From: Hartmannibacter diazotrophicus | GTDB taxonomy: Bacteria; Pseudomonadota; Alphaproteobacteria; Rhizobiales; Pleomorphomonadaceae | Reading direction: 5' to 3' | Assembly (NCBI RefSeq): GCF_900231165.1 | Contig: NZ_LT960614.1 | Coordinates: 618,550 to 682,549, forward strand | DNA length: 64,000 nucleotides | Shown here: positions 24,715-35,345 of the stretch, piece after piece | Layout: the number at the start of each line of letters is the position of its first letter | Position numbering within the stretch: position 1 is the stretch's first letter | Notes under the pieces: generated by a model | Told to the model about the DNA's origin: nothing | What the model saw: only the letters and a program-made list of their open reading frames with translations | The model's database searches: none | Translations under genes and position numbers: made by a program

Positions 24715-25146
24715 TCAGCCGGTGAAGACGAGCCGGCTGTAGCCGAAATAGGTGAACCCCATCGCAACGGCCGAACCGATCGCGACCGCGAGCGGGATCG
24801 GCAGGCCTGGCGCGATCAGAATTGCGGTCGCGTAGGTCGCGTAGTTGACGGCGCAGCCCGTCAGCGCGACGGCCGTATAGCGTCCGGCTTCCTCCGCCCG
24901 TGAGGCGGATTTCCTGTCCGCGAAGGTCAGGCCGCGGTTGAGAAACCAGGTCGCCAGGACGGCGACGGCAACCCCGCCGATCCTCGCCAGCAGCGGGTGA
25001 AAGCCGAACCGCACGAGTGCAAACGTCAGGCCGGCATCGACCAGAAACCCGATCCCGCCGGCAAGGCCGAACTGGGCCAGTCGAGCAAGCAGGGGGTGGA
25101 AACCGCCGGTCCGCCTCATGTCCTGAAATCCGTCCCTGTCAGGCAA
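24715..25146 (-). CDS. GtrA-family membrane flippase-like protein
   Basis: A 143-residue protein with four hydrophobic helices. It shows the GtrA pattern: FGLAGGIGFLVDAGL in helix 1, LNRGLTF after helix 2 and the FTYFGYSRLVF ending. GtrA proteins are thought to flip undecaprenyl- or polyprenyl-phosphate-linked sugars across the inner membrane. It is downstream of a DPM1/GtrB-like transferase on the same strand (17-base gap), matching the gtrAB pair of glucosylation modules. Confidence 0.9.
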   Translation of the reverse strand: MPDRDGFQDMRRTGGFHPLLARLAQFGLAGGIGFLVDAGLTFALVRFGFHPLLARIGGVAVAVLATWFLNRGLTFADRKSASRAEEAGRYTAVALTGCAVNYATYATAILIAPGLPIPLAVAIGSAVAMGFTYFGYSRLVFTG

Positions 25147-25162
25147 TGTCCCGCCACGGTTC

Positions 25163-26110
25163 TCACTGCACCGGCAGCCCCGGCACGCCGAGATAGAGAA
25201 TGCGCTTCTGCTCGACGCGCGACCGGGTCAGGCTGTCGAGGATCATGCCGACCGCCGCCAGCAGCATCGCCGTCAGCATCAGGCCGGTCGACAGGATAGC
25301 CGTCGGAAAACGCGGCACGAGGCCGGTGTCGAGATAGGTGGCGATGAGCGGGATGGAGAGCATGAAACCGACGAGGGCAAAGCCGAGCGCGAGCGAGCCG
25401 AAGAAGAAGACGGGCCGCGTTTCTTTCAGAAGCTGCACGAACATCGCGAAGATACGCAGCCCGTCGCGGACCGTGCGCAGCTTGCTCTCCGAGCCTTCCT
25501 GGCGGCGCCCGTAGGCGAGTGGGATTTCGACGCACGGGATCTTGAGCTGGCTGGCGTGGACACTCATTTCCGTCTCGATCTCGAAGCCGCCCGAGAGCGC
25601 CGGGAAGCTTTTCACGAAGCGGCGGGTGAAGGCCCGGTAGCCTGAAAAGATGTCAGTGAAATCGTTGCCGAAGAGCTTGCGGTAAAGAACGTTGAAGCCC
25701 TTGTTGCCGAGCGCATGCCCGGCGCGGCCCGCGTCGTCCTCGACCCCCATGCGGGTGCCGACAGCCATGTCGACCCGTTCGGAGATGAGCGCCCCGACGA
25801 GGCGCGGGGCATCGGCCGGATCATAGGTGCCGTCGCCGTCGGCCATGACGTAGATGTCGGCGTCAATGTCGGCGAACATGCGCCGCACCACATGGCCCTT
25901 GCCCTGGCGCGGTTCCTTCACGACGATCGCGCCAGCGCCGGCGGCGCGCTTGGCTGTCCCGTCGCTCGAATTGTTGTCATAGACGTAAATTTTTGCCCCG
26001 GGCAGCGCGCTCCGGAAGCCGGAAACGACGCCGGCGATGCTCGCTTCCTCGTTGTGGCAGGGAATGACGACGGCAAGGTCCAGCCCGTCAAAGACTTCTA
26101 ACTGCGACAT
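25163..26110 (-). CDS. DPM1/GtrB-like polyprenyl-phosphate glycosyltransferase
   Basis: A 315-residue family 2 glycosyltransferase. The GT-A domain starts AVVIPCHNEEASIAGVV and has the acidic motif MADGDGTYD near residue 90. Two C-terminal transmembrane helices (about 230-300) anchor it, as in GtrB. Such enzymes load a sugar onto polyprenyl phosphate. ATG 26110 is preferred to ATG 26140. It is read in the same direction as gtrA and divergent from a large GT-C-like membrane protein. Confidence 0.88.
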   Translation of the reverse strand: MSQLEVFDGLDLAVVIPCHNEEASIAGVVSGFRSALPGAKIYVYDNNSSDGTAKRAAGAGAIVVKEPRQGKGHVVRRMFADIDADIYVMADGDGTYDPADAPRLVGALISERVDMAVGTRMGVEDDAGRAGHALGNKGFNVLYRKLFGNDFTDIFSGYRAFTRRFVKSFPALSGGFEIETEMSVHASQLKIPCVEIPLAYGRRQEGSESKLRTVRDGLRIFAMFVQLLKETRPVFFFGSLALGFALVGFMLSIPLIATYLDTGLVPRFPTAILSTGLMLTAMLLAAVGMILDSLTRSRVEQKRILYLGVPGLPVQ

Positions 26111-26272
26111 AATTCGAGCACCCCCTGACGCGTCCGGCACCCGGTGGCGCGCGCACGCCAGGCAACACTCGGATAACCGGTGCTTTACCTTTTCTCCATG
26201 GAGTTAAGGGCACACTAATGCCGGCCCCTTCCGGGAGCCGCGTCCTTCAAGTTCTCGCGTCTTGGTCAACGA

Positions 26273-28216
26273 ATGGAAAACGGCATCGCCACGCTCGTCT
26301 TCAGAAAGCCGGGCAGCACGACTGCGGACGGAACCCGGCACGAGGACGGCCGCACAGCCATCGGCAATACGCTCCTCCCGAGCGTCGCATTGGCGGTTCT
26401 CTTTGCCATCGGCATGCTGATCCGCGGCTGGCAGCATGACATTGCCTTCACGCTCGATGATCCCGATTCGGTCATGCGCCTCGTCGAAGTGCGCGACTGG
26501 ATCGCCGGGCAGGGCTGGTTCGACCTGACGCAGTACCGCCTGGCGCCGCCCGAAGGCGTCTTCATGCACTGGTCGCGGCTGGTGGATGCGCCGATTGCGC
26601 TTCTGATGTCCGCCTTCACACCTTTCGCGGGCAGTGCGGCTGCCGAGACCATTGCCGTCAATCTCTGGCCGGTCCTGACGCTCGTGCTCTTCCTCGTTGC
26701 GACAGCCATGATGGCAAGAACGCTGGCGGGTCAGGGCGCGGGCCTGCTCGCCATCGGGCTGCTTCTCGCAAGCCCGGCGGTTCTTCTCATCTTCACACCC
26801 GGCCGCATCGATCATCACAATTTGCAATCGGCCCTGATGATGCTGATGACGGCGCAGATCTGCTCGATCCGCAACGGATGGCGCCCGGGCCTTGTCGCGG
26901 GCATCGCGGCGGCTGCCAGCCTTGCCATCGGCATGGAGATGCTGGTCGTGGTCGTGGTCGGCGCGGCGGCGCTCGGCATCGACTGGACCCGCGAGGGCGA
27001 ACGTGTCCGTTCCGGCGTTGTCGCCTACGGCCTCGGCTTTGCCGCCGCGACGGCGGCCTTCTTTCTCGCCACCGTTGCGCCAGATCGCTGGATGCTGCCC
27101 GCTTGCGACGCCATCTCGCCGGTCTACCTGACGCTGGCCATGGTCGGAGGCCTCGGCATAGCCGCGCTGGCAGGCGTCCTGACGGGAGACCGCCGCGATG
27201 GTGCGGCGGGCTATCTGCTGCGCGGCGCAGGGCTCGTCGGACTTGGCTTCCTGCTGGTCACCATCGTTGCCGCCTATTTCCCTGCCTGCCTCGGCGGACC
27301 TTATGCCGGGCTCGACCCGCGCCTTGGTCCGATCTGGATGGACGAGGTTTCCGAGGCACAGAATGTTTTTCAGGTCTTCGCCAAGGGGCCGGCGTTTGTC
27401 GTCCTCTACTACGGGCCGGCTCTGGCCGTTCTTGCAGGGATTGCCTGGGTCTGGCGCCGTCTGCCCGAGGACGAGCGCGCGATATGGCTGAAACCGGCCG
27501 CCATGCTGGTCCTGATGTGGTTCGTTGCCTGCTGGCAGGTGCGCGCCGCGGTCCCGCTCGGTGCGCTGTCGATCCCGCTTGCGGCCGCCCTCCTGTTCAA
27601 GCTTCTGGACCGGAGCCTGCCTTCGAGGCGGCGCATCGCGGGCGCGGTTCTCTTCGCAGCCATGCAGCCGCTGGTTCTCTTCGTGGTGATGGCGAATTTC
27701 GGCAAGGTGGGCCAGTTGAACGCGTCGGACGACCAGACAATCCTCGCCTGCAAGCAGGATCTCTCGGGCGTGCTGGCGCGCGAAGCCGGAGGCCTCGTCG
27801 TCGCGCCCTGGACGCTCGGTGTCCCCATTCTGGCAACGACCGGTGACAGCGTTCTCTCCGCTCCCTATCATCGCGGTGGCGCCGGCATCATTGCGGCCGA
27901 CCAGATCATGACGGGAACGGCGAAGTCTGCCGAAGGCATCATGGCGGCCGAGGGCGCGCGCTACGTGGCCTTCTGTGCGGGCGAGCCGGGCAGTCGCAAG
28001 GTGATGGAACGGGCGCCGGAAGGCCTGCTGGCGGTGCTGGCGGCGGGCAGGACGCCGTCCTGGCTGGAGCCGCTTCCATCGGAGGGGCCTGCCCGCGTCT
28101 TCGCCATGCGTCCGGTGCCGGAGGTCGCGGAACCGGAAGTCACCGGCTCCACGAACCCGTTGCCGGACAAGGAGGGCCCCGGTCTGCGCCCGACATTCGC
28201 CCCTTTTGGCGGCTGA
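26273..28216 (+). CDS. Polytopic GT-C-type glycosyltransferase (STT3/AglB-like motifs)
   Basis: A 647-residue membrane protein with about 11-13 hydrophobic segments and a soluble C-terminal domain (about 470-647). The first loop has LDDPDSVMRLVEVRDW (D62, D63, D65) and the second has GRIDHHNLQSAL (D180, H181, H182), both reminiscent of catalytic loops in STT3/AglB oligosaccharyltransferases and other lipid-phosphate-sugar enzymes. It therefore probably transfers a sugar from a polyprenyl-phosphate donor at the outer face of the membrane. It is divergent from the GtrA/GtrB-like pair, which would supply that donor. The acceptor (lipopolysaccharide, protein or other) is unknown. Confidence 0.7.
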   Translation: MENGIATLVFRKPGSTTADGTRHEDGRTAIGNTLLPSVALAVLFAIGMLIRGWQHDIAFTLDDPDSVMRLVEVRDWIAGQGWFDLTQYRLAPPEGVFMHWSRLVDAPIALLMSAFTPFAGSAAAETIAVNLWPVLTLVLFLVATAMMARTLAGQGAGLLAIGLLLASPAVLLIFTPGRIDHHNLQSALMMLMTAQICSIRNGWRPGLVAGIAAAASLAIGMEMLVVVVVGAAALGIDWTREGERVRSGVVAYGLGFAAATAAFFLATVAPDRWMLPACDAISPVYLTLAMVGGLGIAALAGVLTGDRRDGAAGYLLRGAGLVGLGFLLVTIVAAYFPACLGGPYAGLDPRLGPIWMDEVSEAQNVFQVFAKGPAFVVLYYGPALAVLAGIAWVWRRLPEDERAIWLKPAAMLVLMWFVACWQVRAAVPLGALSIPLAAALLFKLLDRSLPSRRRIAGAVLFAAMQPLVLFVVMANFGKVGQLNASDDQTILACKQDLSGVLAREAGGLVVAPWTLGVPILATTGDSVLSAPYHRGGAGIIAADQIMTGTAKSAEGIMAAEGARYVAFCAGEPGSRKVMERAPEGLLAVLAAGRTPSWLEPLPSEGPARVFAMRPVPEVAEPEVTGSTNPLPDKEGPGLRPTFAPFGG

Positions 28217-28298
28217 GATGACGATGCCGGAAACGGGCTGACGGTAGCGGATCGCTGAGCGGCCAAGCGTTTGGGCAAAAGACGGGTTTGAGGGAAAG

Positions 28299-29234
28299 AT
28301 GACAATGCGGCGGACATCCTTGCTCCCTGGCGCGCATGGCTTTGACGCCATCCTTACGGCCGCACGAAAAGGCCTTGCGGCGGCGTGCCTGCTGCTGGCC
28401 GCTGCCGTCCTGTCCGGCGTGCCGTCACCGGCCCATGCCGACGACACGCCCGCCAAGCAGCTCTTCGGCGCACGCAAGGATCCCGCGCCGCTGGCGCCGC
28501 AGGCGATCGGGTCCTACGCCCGGGGATGCCTGGCCGGTGCGGCAGCCTTGCCGATCAACGGCCCCGGCTGGCAGGTGATGCGCCTGTCGCGCAACCGCAA
28601 CTGGGGGCATCCGTCGCTCGTCGCCTATCTGGAGCGGCTCGCATCGAAAATGGGAAAGGCTGGCTGGCAAGGCCTCCTTATCGGCGACATGTCGCAGCCG
28701 CGCGGCGGCCCGATGATCAGCGGTCATGCCAGCCACCAGATCGGCCTCGACGCCGACATCTGGGTCCAGCCGATGCCCGGACATCTGATGAGCGCCAGCG
28801 AGCGCGAGAAGACCTCGGCCATCTCCGTGCTCGACAAGACGGGCCGGGCGGTCGATCGCAGGAAATTCACGCCGCAGCTTGAGGCCATGATCAAGACGGC
28901 TGCGAAGGACCCGGCGGTGGCGCGGATCTTCGTCAACCGGGCCATCAAGCGGGCGATGTGCGACGATGCCGGCAAGGACCGGTCGTGGCTCGGCAAGCTC
29001 CGGCCCTGGTACGGCCACGACGACCACATTCACGTGCGGATCGATTGCCCGAAGGGCTCGCCCGGCTGCAAGGAGCAGGCCGCCCCGCCGCCCGGCGACG
29101 GTTGCGGCAAGGAACTCGACTGGTGGTTCACCGACGGTCCGTTCAAGAAGCCGGACAAGCCCGCGAAGAAGCCGAAGCCGGTGACGCTGAAGGATCTGCC
29201 GCCGGCGTGCGCCACGGTCCTGACGGCGCAGTAA
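28299..29234 (+). CDS. mepA: Penicillin-insensitive murein endopeptidase
   Basis: Cleaves D-Ala-meso-DAP cross-links in peptidoglycan in the periplasm. The 311 residues contain a signal sequence after a long N-terminus (hydrophobic core about 26-46) and the LAS metallopeptidase zinc motifs: SGHASHQIGLDADIW at 141-155 and HDDHIHVRI near 245. CRxC-type cysteines and a Lys/Pro-rich C-terminal tail follow. It is read in the same direction as the GT-C gene, 82 bases downstream. Confidence 0.93.
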   Translation: MTMRRTSLLPGAHGFDAILTAARKGLAAACLLLAAAVLSGVPSPAHADDTPAKQLFGARKDPAPLAPQAIGSYARGCLAGAAALPINGPGWQVMRLSRNRNWGHPSLVAYLERLASKMGKAGWQGLLIGDMSQPRGGPMISGHASHQIGLDADIWVQPMPGHLMSASEREKTSAISVLDKTGRAVDRRKFTPQLEAMIKTAAKDPAVARIFVNRAIKRAMCDDAGKDRSWLGKLRPWYGHDDHIHVRIDCPKGSPGCKEQAAPPPGDGCGKELDWWFTDGPFKKPDKPAKKPKPVTLKDLPPACATVLTAQ

Positions 29235-29246
29235 GCCGCCGGGGCA

Positions 29247-29852
29247 TCACCACCATTCGACCGTCAGCATCGGCCAGGTGACAAGGCATCGCCTCGCCTT
29301 GGCGTCGTGGCTCGGCCCGTTGGGCCGAAGCCGGTTGGGGCGCAGATGCATGGCAAAGACGTCGGCCAGCCCGTAGGGGGCGAGCATGTCGAGCCCGCCC
29401 GCCGCGTTGCGGCGGACGCCGACGGAATGCGTTGTCGAGGCGTAGAAGAGAAGCGACTCGGCACTGGATGTCAGCGGAGCAATCGGAAAGCCGAAACGCT
29501 CCTCGTACCAGAGATGCACCCGGGCCTGATTGCGGACCTCGACGGCCAGCCCGAGCGGACGGCAGGCCGCTTCCATTCGCCGGATGACGCGATCCTCCGC
29601 CTCGTAGGACGTGTCGGGATCGAAATAGATGACGTCATAGTCCTTGATGCCGGTCTGGCGCCGATGGCCGGCGATCCGGTTCCAGACCGTCTGGTAGATC
29701 GCGCCCGCGACGAGCCAGCCGTCGGGCAGGTCCTGATCCGCGATGAGATCGACGATCGCGGAGAGATCCGGATCGGCAAGGACGATCCCGGCAAGGGCCT
29801 GCTGCTGCTCGGCGAGCGAGGCGGTGGCAAGGGCCGGAAGATGCTGGTCCAT
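29247..29852 (-). CDS. Nucleotidyltransferase-fold protein (DUF925-type)
   Basis: A 201-residue protein resembling the DUF925 group. The motif WLVAGAIYQTVWN near 46-58 and KDYDVIYFD at 70-78 (D71, D73) supply the two aspartates of the nucleotidyltransferase fold. The C-terminal half ends in an HLRPNRLRPN basic segment. The substrate is unknown. Convergent with mepA, 12 bases apart. Confidence 0.82.
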   Translation of the reverse strand: MDQHLPALATASLAEQQQALAGIVLADPDLSAIVDLIADQDLPDGWLVAGAIYQTVWNRIAGHRRQTGIKDYDVIYFDPDTSYEAEDRVIRRMEAACRPLGLAVEVRNQARVHLWYEERFGFPIAPLTSSAESLLFYASTTHSVGVRRNAAGGLDMLAPYGLADVFAMHLRPNRLRPNGPSHDAKARRCLVTWPMLTVEWW

Positions 29853-30027
29853 GTCCTCGTCGCCACTTGGAGCGGAGTGCGGTCATGTGGATTCACAGGA
29901 GCGCCTTTCATCGCCGCTCCGCACCATTGAATCCAGTGCGCAACGCCGTCAAGCGCATCCAATAACCGGGTTCTGTTCCTGGCAAAAAGAAGCGCGGCGA
30001 CAGGGATGACCGCCGCCGCGTTATGCT

Positions 30028-32448
30028 CTAGCCGCGCAGGGTGGCTCCGGTCGCCTTGGAGACCGCCGCGACGACATCCTGGCCGAGCTTCTCGATCTCC
30101 TCGTCGGTGAAGGTCTTGCCCTGCGGCACCAGCGTCACCTCGATGGCGACCGACTTCTGCCCCTCGCCGACATGCTCGCCGCGATAGACGTCGAAGATGT
30201 TGACCGCGCCGATTGCCTGCTTGGCCGCGCCCTGCGCCGCGCGGATGATCCGCGCCGCTTCCACCGTGTCATCGACGATGAAGGCAAAGTCGCGCTTCAC
30301 CGGCATCAGGTCGGAGGCCGCGAGCGGCGGCTTCGCCTTGGTGGGCTTGGCCTTCGGCAGCGGCACGTTGTCGAGGATCACCTCGAAACCGACGATCGGT
30401 CCGGCCACATCGAGCTTTTCAAGGGCGCCGGGATGCAACTCGCCGAAATGGCCGAGGACGACCTTGGGGCCGAGCTGGATCGTGCCCGAGCGGCCCGGGT
30501 GGAACCAGGACGGCGCACCCTTGACCACCTGCACCTTGGAGGTATCCATGCCCGCAGACTCCAGCACCGCCAGTGCATCGGCCTTGGCGTCGAAGACGTC
30601 GACCACCGGCGCATTGCCGGACCAGTGCCGGCCGTCGCCGGAGATCACCGCCGTGCCCTTGCGGATGCCGGTCGCGGCAATGAACTGCTCCTCGGGCTTG
30701 TCGCCCTTGAAGATCTGGCCGACCTCGAAGAGCGCGACGTCGTTGAAGCCGCGATCGGCGTTGCGGCCCGCCGCCGCGATCAGGCCTGGCAGAAGGCTCG
30801 GGCGCATGTCGCTCATTTCCGACGAGATCGGGTTGGCGAGCGCAAGCTCCGGCGCGCCGCCGCCGAACATGTCGGCCTGCAGCTTGGACAGGAACGACCA
30901 CGTCACCGCTTCGACGAGCCCGCGCGCGGCGAGTGCCCGCTTGGACCGCCGCGTGCGGATCTGGATGGGGGTCAGAACCTTCTGGCCGACGACCTCGCTG
31001 CCGGGCAGGGGAGTCGGCTTCACCCGGTCGACGCCGGCGATGCGCACGACCTCTTCCACGAGGTCGGCCTTGCCGTGAACGTCGGGACGCCAGGACGGCA
31101 CCGCCACCTTGACCGTGTCGCCCATGCCCGAGACCCAGAAGCCGAGCATCTTCAGGATGACGTTGATCTCGGTCACCGGAACGTCGAGGCCCGAAAGGCG
31201 CTTGACCTCGGAGAGCGGCAGGTCGATCGCCCGGTCGACGATCGGCTGGTTGCCGGCGACGATCGAGCGCGACGGGTCGCCGCCGCAAAGCTCGGTCACG
31301 TAGCGGGTCGCAAGCTCCAGCCCCTCGATGACGAAGGCCGGGTCGATGCCGCGCTCGAAGCGGTAGCGGGCGTCGGAGTTGATGCCCGTGCGGCGGCCCG
31401 TCCGCGCCGTGCGGTTCGGATCGAAATAGGCGCTCTCGATCAGGACCTCGGTCGTCTCTTCCGTGACACCGGAGTATTCGCCGCCCATGACGCCGCCAAG
31501 GCCGAGCACGCGGGCGTCGTCCGCGATCACCGTCATTTCCTCGTCGACCTCATAGGTCTTGCCGTCGAGCGCGACAAAGCTCTCCCCGGCCTTGCCGAGG
31601 CGGGCGCGAACCGTGCCGGTGAGCTTGGAGACGTCGTAGACGTGCAACGGCCGGCCGTGGTCGTAGGAGATGTAGTTGGTGATGTCGACGAGCGCCGAGA
31701 TCGGGCGAAGGCCGATGGCGCGCAGCCGCTTCTGCATCCAGGTCGGCGAGGGGACGTTCTTCACGCCCTTGACGATGCGTCCGGCGAAGACCGGGCAGGC
31801 ATCGGCCTTGTCCTCGGGGAAGTCGAGGGCGATCGGCACCGGGCATTCGAAGCCCGAATGGAAAGGCGTGATCGTCTCTTCCTTGAGCCGGCCGAGGCCG
31901 CGGGCGGCAAGGTCGCGCGCGATGCCGCGCACGCCGAGGCAGTCCGGCCGGTTCGGCGTGATCGCGATCTCGATCATCGGGTCGGCAAGGTCGGCATAGT
32001 CGATGAACCGCGCGCCGATCGGGGCGTCGGACGGCAGGTCGATGATGCCGCTGTGCTCGTCGGAAAGCTCAAGCTCGCGCTCCGAGCACATCATGCCGTG
32101 GCTCTCGACGCCGCGGATGTTGCCGACCGACAGCGTGACGTCGATGCCGGGCACATAGGCGCCGGGCGCCGCGAAGACGCCGACGAGGCCTGCGCGGGCG
32201 TTGGGCGCGCCGCAGACGACCTGGATCGGCTCGCCGTCGCCGGTGGCGACCCGGAGCACCTGCAGCTTGTCGGCATTCGGGTGCTTCTCGGCCGAGAGCA
32301 CCTTGGCGATGCGGAAGGTGCCGAGCGCTTTCGCCGGATCGACGACATTCTCGACCTCAAGGCCGACCATCGTCAGCGCATCGACCACATCGTCGAGGCT
32401 CGCGTCGGTGTCGAGGTGATCCTTCAGCCAGGCGAGGGTGAACTTCAT
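30028..32448 (-). CDS. pheT: Phenylalanyl-tRNA synthetase beta subunit
   Basis: An 806-residue subunit of the (alpha-beta)2 synthetase. Domains seen in order are the tRNA-binding OB fold ([16 protein letters not shown] near 52-68), the B3/B4 editing region, the B5 helix-turn-helix domain, the catalytic-like core and the C-terminal FDX-ACB anticodon-binding domain ([19 protein letters not shown] near 700). Length and order are normal. The alpha subunit gene lies 122 bases upstream on the same strand. Confidence 0.97.
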   Translation of the reverse strand: MKFTLAWLKDHLDTDASLDDVVDALTMVGLEVENVVDPAKALGTFRIAKVLSAEKHPNADKLQVLRVATGDGEPIQVVCGAPNARAGLVGVFAAPGAYVPGIDVTLSVGNIRGVESHGMMCSERELELSDEHSGIIDLPSDAPIGARFIDYADLADPMIEIAITPNRPDCLGVRGIARDLAARGLGRLKEETITPFHSGFECPVPIALDFPEDKADACPVFAGRIVKGVKNVPSPTWMQKRLRAIGLRPISALVDITNYISYDHGRPLHVYDVSKLTGTVRARLGKAGESFVALDGKTYEVDEEMTVIADDARVLGLGGVMGGEYSGVTEETTEVLIESAYFDPNRTARTGRRTGINSDARYRFERGIDPAFVIEGLELATRYVTELCGGDPSRSIVAGNQPIVDRAIDLPLSEVKRLSGLDVPVTEINVILKMLGFWVSGMGDTVKVAVPSWRPDVHGKADLVEEVVRIAGVDRVKPTPLPGSEVVGQKVLTPIQIRTRRSKRALAARGLVEAVTWSFLSKLQADMFGGGAPELALANPISSEMSDMRPSLLPGLIAAAGRNADRGFNDVALFEVGQIFKGDKPEEQFIAATGIRKGTAVISGDGRHWSGNAPVVDVFDAKADALAVLESAGMDTSKVQVVKGAPSWFHPGRSGTIQLGPKVVLGHFGELHPGALEKLDVAGPIVGFEVILDNVPLPKAKPTKAKPPLAASDLMPVKRDFAFIVDDTVEAARIIRAAQGAAKQAIGAVNIFDVYRGEHVGEGQKSVAIEVTLVPQGKTFTDEEIEKLGQDVVAAVSKATGATLRG

Positions 32449-32570
32449 GGGACTTGGTTCCTGTTGGGCCGTTGCGCCGTTGGGCGTCGGCCACCTTCAA
32501 TTCGGCTTGTCTTCGCGCCGTGCGGAAACGGCAGGCGAAGACAGGAGACATGCGGCGGCGAAGCGTCGCC

Positions 32571-33653
32571 CTAGCTGCTCAATCCTCCGAACAGCGTCGG
32601 CAGATCCAGCGGCCGGAAGCCGTAGTGCTTCAGCCAACGGATGTCGGCGTCGAAGAAGGCGCGCAGGTCCGGCATGCCGTATTTCAGCATGGCGATGCGG
32701 TCGATGCCCATGCCCCAGGCAAAGCCCTGATACTCGTCCGGGTCGATGCCGCCGGCCTTGAGGACGTTCGGGTGAACCATGCCGCAGCCGAGGATCTCCA
32801 GCCAGTCGTCGCCCTCGCCGATCCGCACTTCGGAGCCGGTGCGGGTGCACTGGACGTCCACCTCCATCGACGGCTCGGTGAAGGGGAAGAAGGACGGGCG
32901 GAAGCGCATCTTGACGTTCTCGACCTCGAAGAAGGCCTTGCAGAACTCCTCCAGAATCCAGCGCAGATGCCCGAAATGGCTGTGCCGGTCGACGACGAGC
33001 CCCTCGACCTGATGGAACATCGGGGTGTGCGTCGCATCCGAATCGCAGCGGTAGGTGCGGCCCGGACAGATGATCCGGATCGGCGGCTGGCTCGACAGCA
33101 TCGTGCGGATCTGCACCGGCGAAGTGTGCGTGCGCAGCAGAAGCCGCTCGCCGTCTTCCTTCTGGTTGAAGAAGAACGTGTCGTGCATCTCGCGCGCCGG
33201 ATGGTCGTCCGGGAAGTTGAGCGCGGTGAAGTTATAGAAGTCGGTCTCGATGTCCGGCCCTTCGGCGACCGAGAACCCCATGTCGGCGAAGATCGCCGTG
33301 ATTTCGTCGATCACCTGGCTGATCGGATGGATGCGGCCGCTGTCGGCAGCGCCCGGACGGGTCGGCAGGGTCACGTCGACCGTCTCGCGGGCAAGGCGCG
33401 CTTCAAGGGCGCTCGCCTTCAGGGCCTCGCGGCGCGCGTTGATCGCGTCGCCGACGATGGTCTTGAGGCCGTTGATCGCGGGGCCGGCGGTCTTGCGCTC
33501 ATCCGGGCTCATGGTGCCGAGGCCCTTGAGCAGCTCGGAGACGGAGCCCTTCTTGCCGAGGGCCGCGACGCGCACGGCTTCGAGGGTCGCTTCGTCGGAA
33601 GCCGTCTCGACGGCGGACAGGATGTCGCCCTTCAGTTGATCGATATCGGTCAT
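32571..33653 (-). CDS. pheS: Phenylalanyl-tRNA synthetase alpha subunit
   Basis: A 360-residue class II catalytic subunit. Motif 2 and 3 segments are present (the [12 protein letters not shown] segment, TSPVQIRTM, and the C-terminal [12 protein letters not shown]-like segment [16 protein letters not shown]). An N-terminal coiled-coil tRNA-binding region covers about 1-90. ATG 33653 is preferred to a TTG nine bases upstream. The gene precedes pheT in the usual order. Confidence 0.97.
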   Translation of the reverse strand: MTDIDQLKGDILSAVETASDEATLEAVRVAALGKKGSVSELLKGLGTMSPDERKTAGPAINGLKTIVGDAINARREALKASALEARLARETVDVTLPTRPGAADSGRIHPISQVIDEITAIFADMGFSVAEGPDIETDFYNFTALNFPDDHPAREMHDTFFFNQKEDGERLLLRTHTSPVQIRTMLSSQPPIRIICPGRTYRCDSDATHTPMFHQVEGLVVDRHSHFGHLRWILEEFCKAFFEVENVKMRFRPSFFPFTEPSMEVDVQCTRTGSEVRIGEGDDWLEILGCGMVHPNVLKAGGIDPDEYQGFAWGMGIDRIAMLKYGMPDLRAFFDADIRWLKHYGFRPLDLPTLFGGLSS

Positions 33654-33738
33654 GGGTCTCAATCGTTCTTTTCTGTCAGCGATTGCGCGGACTTTTAAAC
33701 GGGTTGCGTGACAATTGCCACAGCGGACTGGGGAAGCT

Positions 33739-34797
33739 TCAGCTGCGCCAGCGCAGCGTCTGCGGTTTCAGCGGATTGACGAAGGCGCGCCCGTCGGCCT
33801 GCGACTGCATCCACTCGCCCTTCACCCGCATCCACCAGCGCGCCTGCGTGTCGGCGTCGTTGATCAGCATCGTCTTGTTGCCCTGTTCGAGGCCCTCGCG
33901 CTGCTGCACGACGACGCGGCGGTCCTGGTCGAGGAAGACGGTCATCAGATGCTGGGTGAGGGGACGCAGCGGTTTCAGCCAGCCGGCGCTCGCCCAGAAG
34001 ATCTGATGCACTTCCGTCGCCTCGTCGGTCACCGGCGTGATCGCGGTGAGGCCGACGACGACATGCTTGGAGCCTTCGATATGCTCGATGCGGTAGCCGG
34101 GCAGGCGGTAGGCGATCTCGGTGGAAACATTCTGGCCGAAGATCTTGTAGGCGATGTTCTGCGGTGGAATCGGGTGCCGCACCATGCGCCAGCCGAGCTC
34201 CGACGGCTCGAACTTCTTCTCCTTCGGCCTAAGCTTCGTCGCGTCCTTCTTGAACCACCACGAGGTATGCACGAAGGCCGCGTGCGTCGGGTCCATCAGG
34301 CCGAAGGCCGCATGGTCGGTGGAGCAGGGAAACGGCAGCTTGATCGCCGCCTTCGGCGCATCGTCCGCGGCAAAGCCCGGCATCGACGGCGGTTCGGTCA
34401 TCGGCCCGTCCTCCGGCGCTTCGCCGTCGACGCCCATGTAGATCCAGATGACGCCCTGCCGGTCGACGACGGGATAGGAGCCGCAGCGGATCTTGGAGAA
34501 GTCGACCGACTGGTCCTCGCGCAGCGACGGGATTTCCGTGCAGGTGCCGCTCTCGTCGAAGCGCCAGCCGTGATAGCAGCAGCCGACGGTCTTGCCGTCG
34601 AAATTTCCGTAGCGCAGCGGGATGCCCCGGTGCGGGCAGGCGTCGCGGATGGCGAAGACATGGCCGTCCGCCTGCCGGGCGAAGAGCACCGGTTCGCCGA
34701 GCAACGTCTTTGCCACCGTCTTGCCCGGCGCGAGATCCGACGAGAGCATCGCCAGATACCAGCAGCCGCGAAGCAGATCAGCCTTCAGTCCCTGCAT
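33739..34797 (-). CDS. Rieske 2Fe-2S ring-hydroxylating-type oxygenase
   Basis: A 352-residue oxygenase alpha-type subunit. The Rieske cluster ligands are C54-x-H56 and C73-x2-H76 (CPHRG and CCYHGW). The second half is the mononuclear iron domain, with DPTHAAFVH near 190 supplying histidine ligands. It belongs to the vanillate/phenylpropionate oxygenase group in broad terms. No dedicated ferredoxin or reductase gene is adjacent, so electron partners must lie elsewhere. ATG 34797 follows a poor ribosome site and fits the family start; the upstream 25 codons overlap the rplT terminator. Confidence 0.85.
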   Translation of the reverse strand: MQGLKADLLRGCWYLAMLSSDLAPGKTVAKTLLGEPVLFARQADGHVFAIRDACPHRGIPLRYGNFDGKTVGCCYHGWRFDESGTCTEIPSLREDQSVDFSKIRCGSYPVVDRQGVIWIYMGVDGEAPEDGPMTEPPSMPGFAADDAPKAAIKLPFPCSTDHAAFGLMDPTHAAFVHTSWWFKKDATKLRPKEKKFEPSELGWRMVRHPIPPQNIAYKIFGQNVSTEIAYRLPGYRIEHIEGSKHVVVGLTAITPVTDEATEVHQIFWASAGWLKPLRPLTQHLMTVFLDQDRRVVVQQREGLEQGNKTMLINDADTQARWWMRVKGEWMQSQADGRAFVNPLKPQTLRWRS

Positions 34798-34848
34798 GGG
34801 TTTTCCTTCAGATCCGGCCCAAGAAGTGATCCGGGGCCCCGGAACGCC

Positions 34849-34882
34849 GAAAGGCGGCGCACCTATCGGCACGCCGCCTTTC
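34849..34882 (-). terminator. Terminator of the rpmI-rplT operon
   Basis: GAAAGGCGGCG pairs with CGCCGCCTTTC (11 bp) over a 12-base loop. In minus orientation it lies after the rplT stop and ends in a short T run. It may also serve as an attenuator before the Rieske gene. Confidence 0.7.
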
Positions 34883-34937
34883 CAAGCAGACTGCGGCCGA
34901 TCAGTGACCGGCCCGATGTAAGCTCATCCGGCTTGAA

Positions 34938-35300
34938 TCAAGCCAGCGCGCCCTGGGCCTTTTCAACCAAGGCCTTAAACGCGTCCGGCTCGTGGATGGC
35001 AAGGTCAGAAAGCACCTTACGGTCCACCGTCACGCCGGCCTTGTTCAGGCCGTCGATGAAGCGGGCGTAGGTCAGCGTCTCGGACACTTCGCGCACACCG
35101 GCGTTGATACGCTGGATCCAGAGCGCACGGAAGGTGCGCTTCTTGGCGCGGCGGTCGCGCGTCGCATACTGCATCGAGCGATCGACGGCGGCCTTGGCCG
35201 TGCGGATGGTATTCTTGCGGCGGCCGTAGAAGCCCTTGGCGGCCTTCAGGACCTTCTTGTGCTTCGCATGGGCGGTAACGCCCCGTTTCACGCGTGCCAT
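34938..35300 (-). CDS. rplT: 50S ribosomal protein L20
   Basis: A 120-residue ribosomal protein. It shows the family start [16 protein letters not shown], the basic helical N-terminal tail ([19 protein letters not shown]) and the conserved [10 protein letters not shown] segment. L20 is needed for early 50S assembly and, in several bacteria, represses its own operon by binding the leader RNA. The gene follows rpmI at a 45-base gap. Confidence 0.97.
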   Translation of the reverse strand: MARVKRGVTAHAKHKKVLKAAKGFYGRRKNTIRTAKAAVDRSMQYATRDRRAKKRTFRALWIQRINAGVREVSETLTYARFIDGLNKAGVTVDRKVLSDLAIHEPDAFKALVEKAQGALA

Positions 35301-35345
35301 TTCGGTTAAACTCCGGTCAAATCAGGAAAATCGGCAAGAAGCTTC

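Noticed and set aside
30172-32574. 800-codon plus frame opposite pheT
   Set aside because: Shadow frame; Asp/His/Arg-rich translation without domains.
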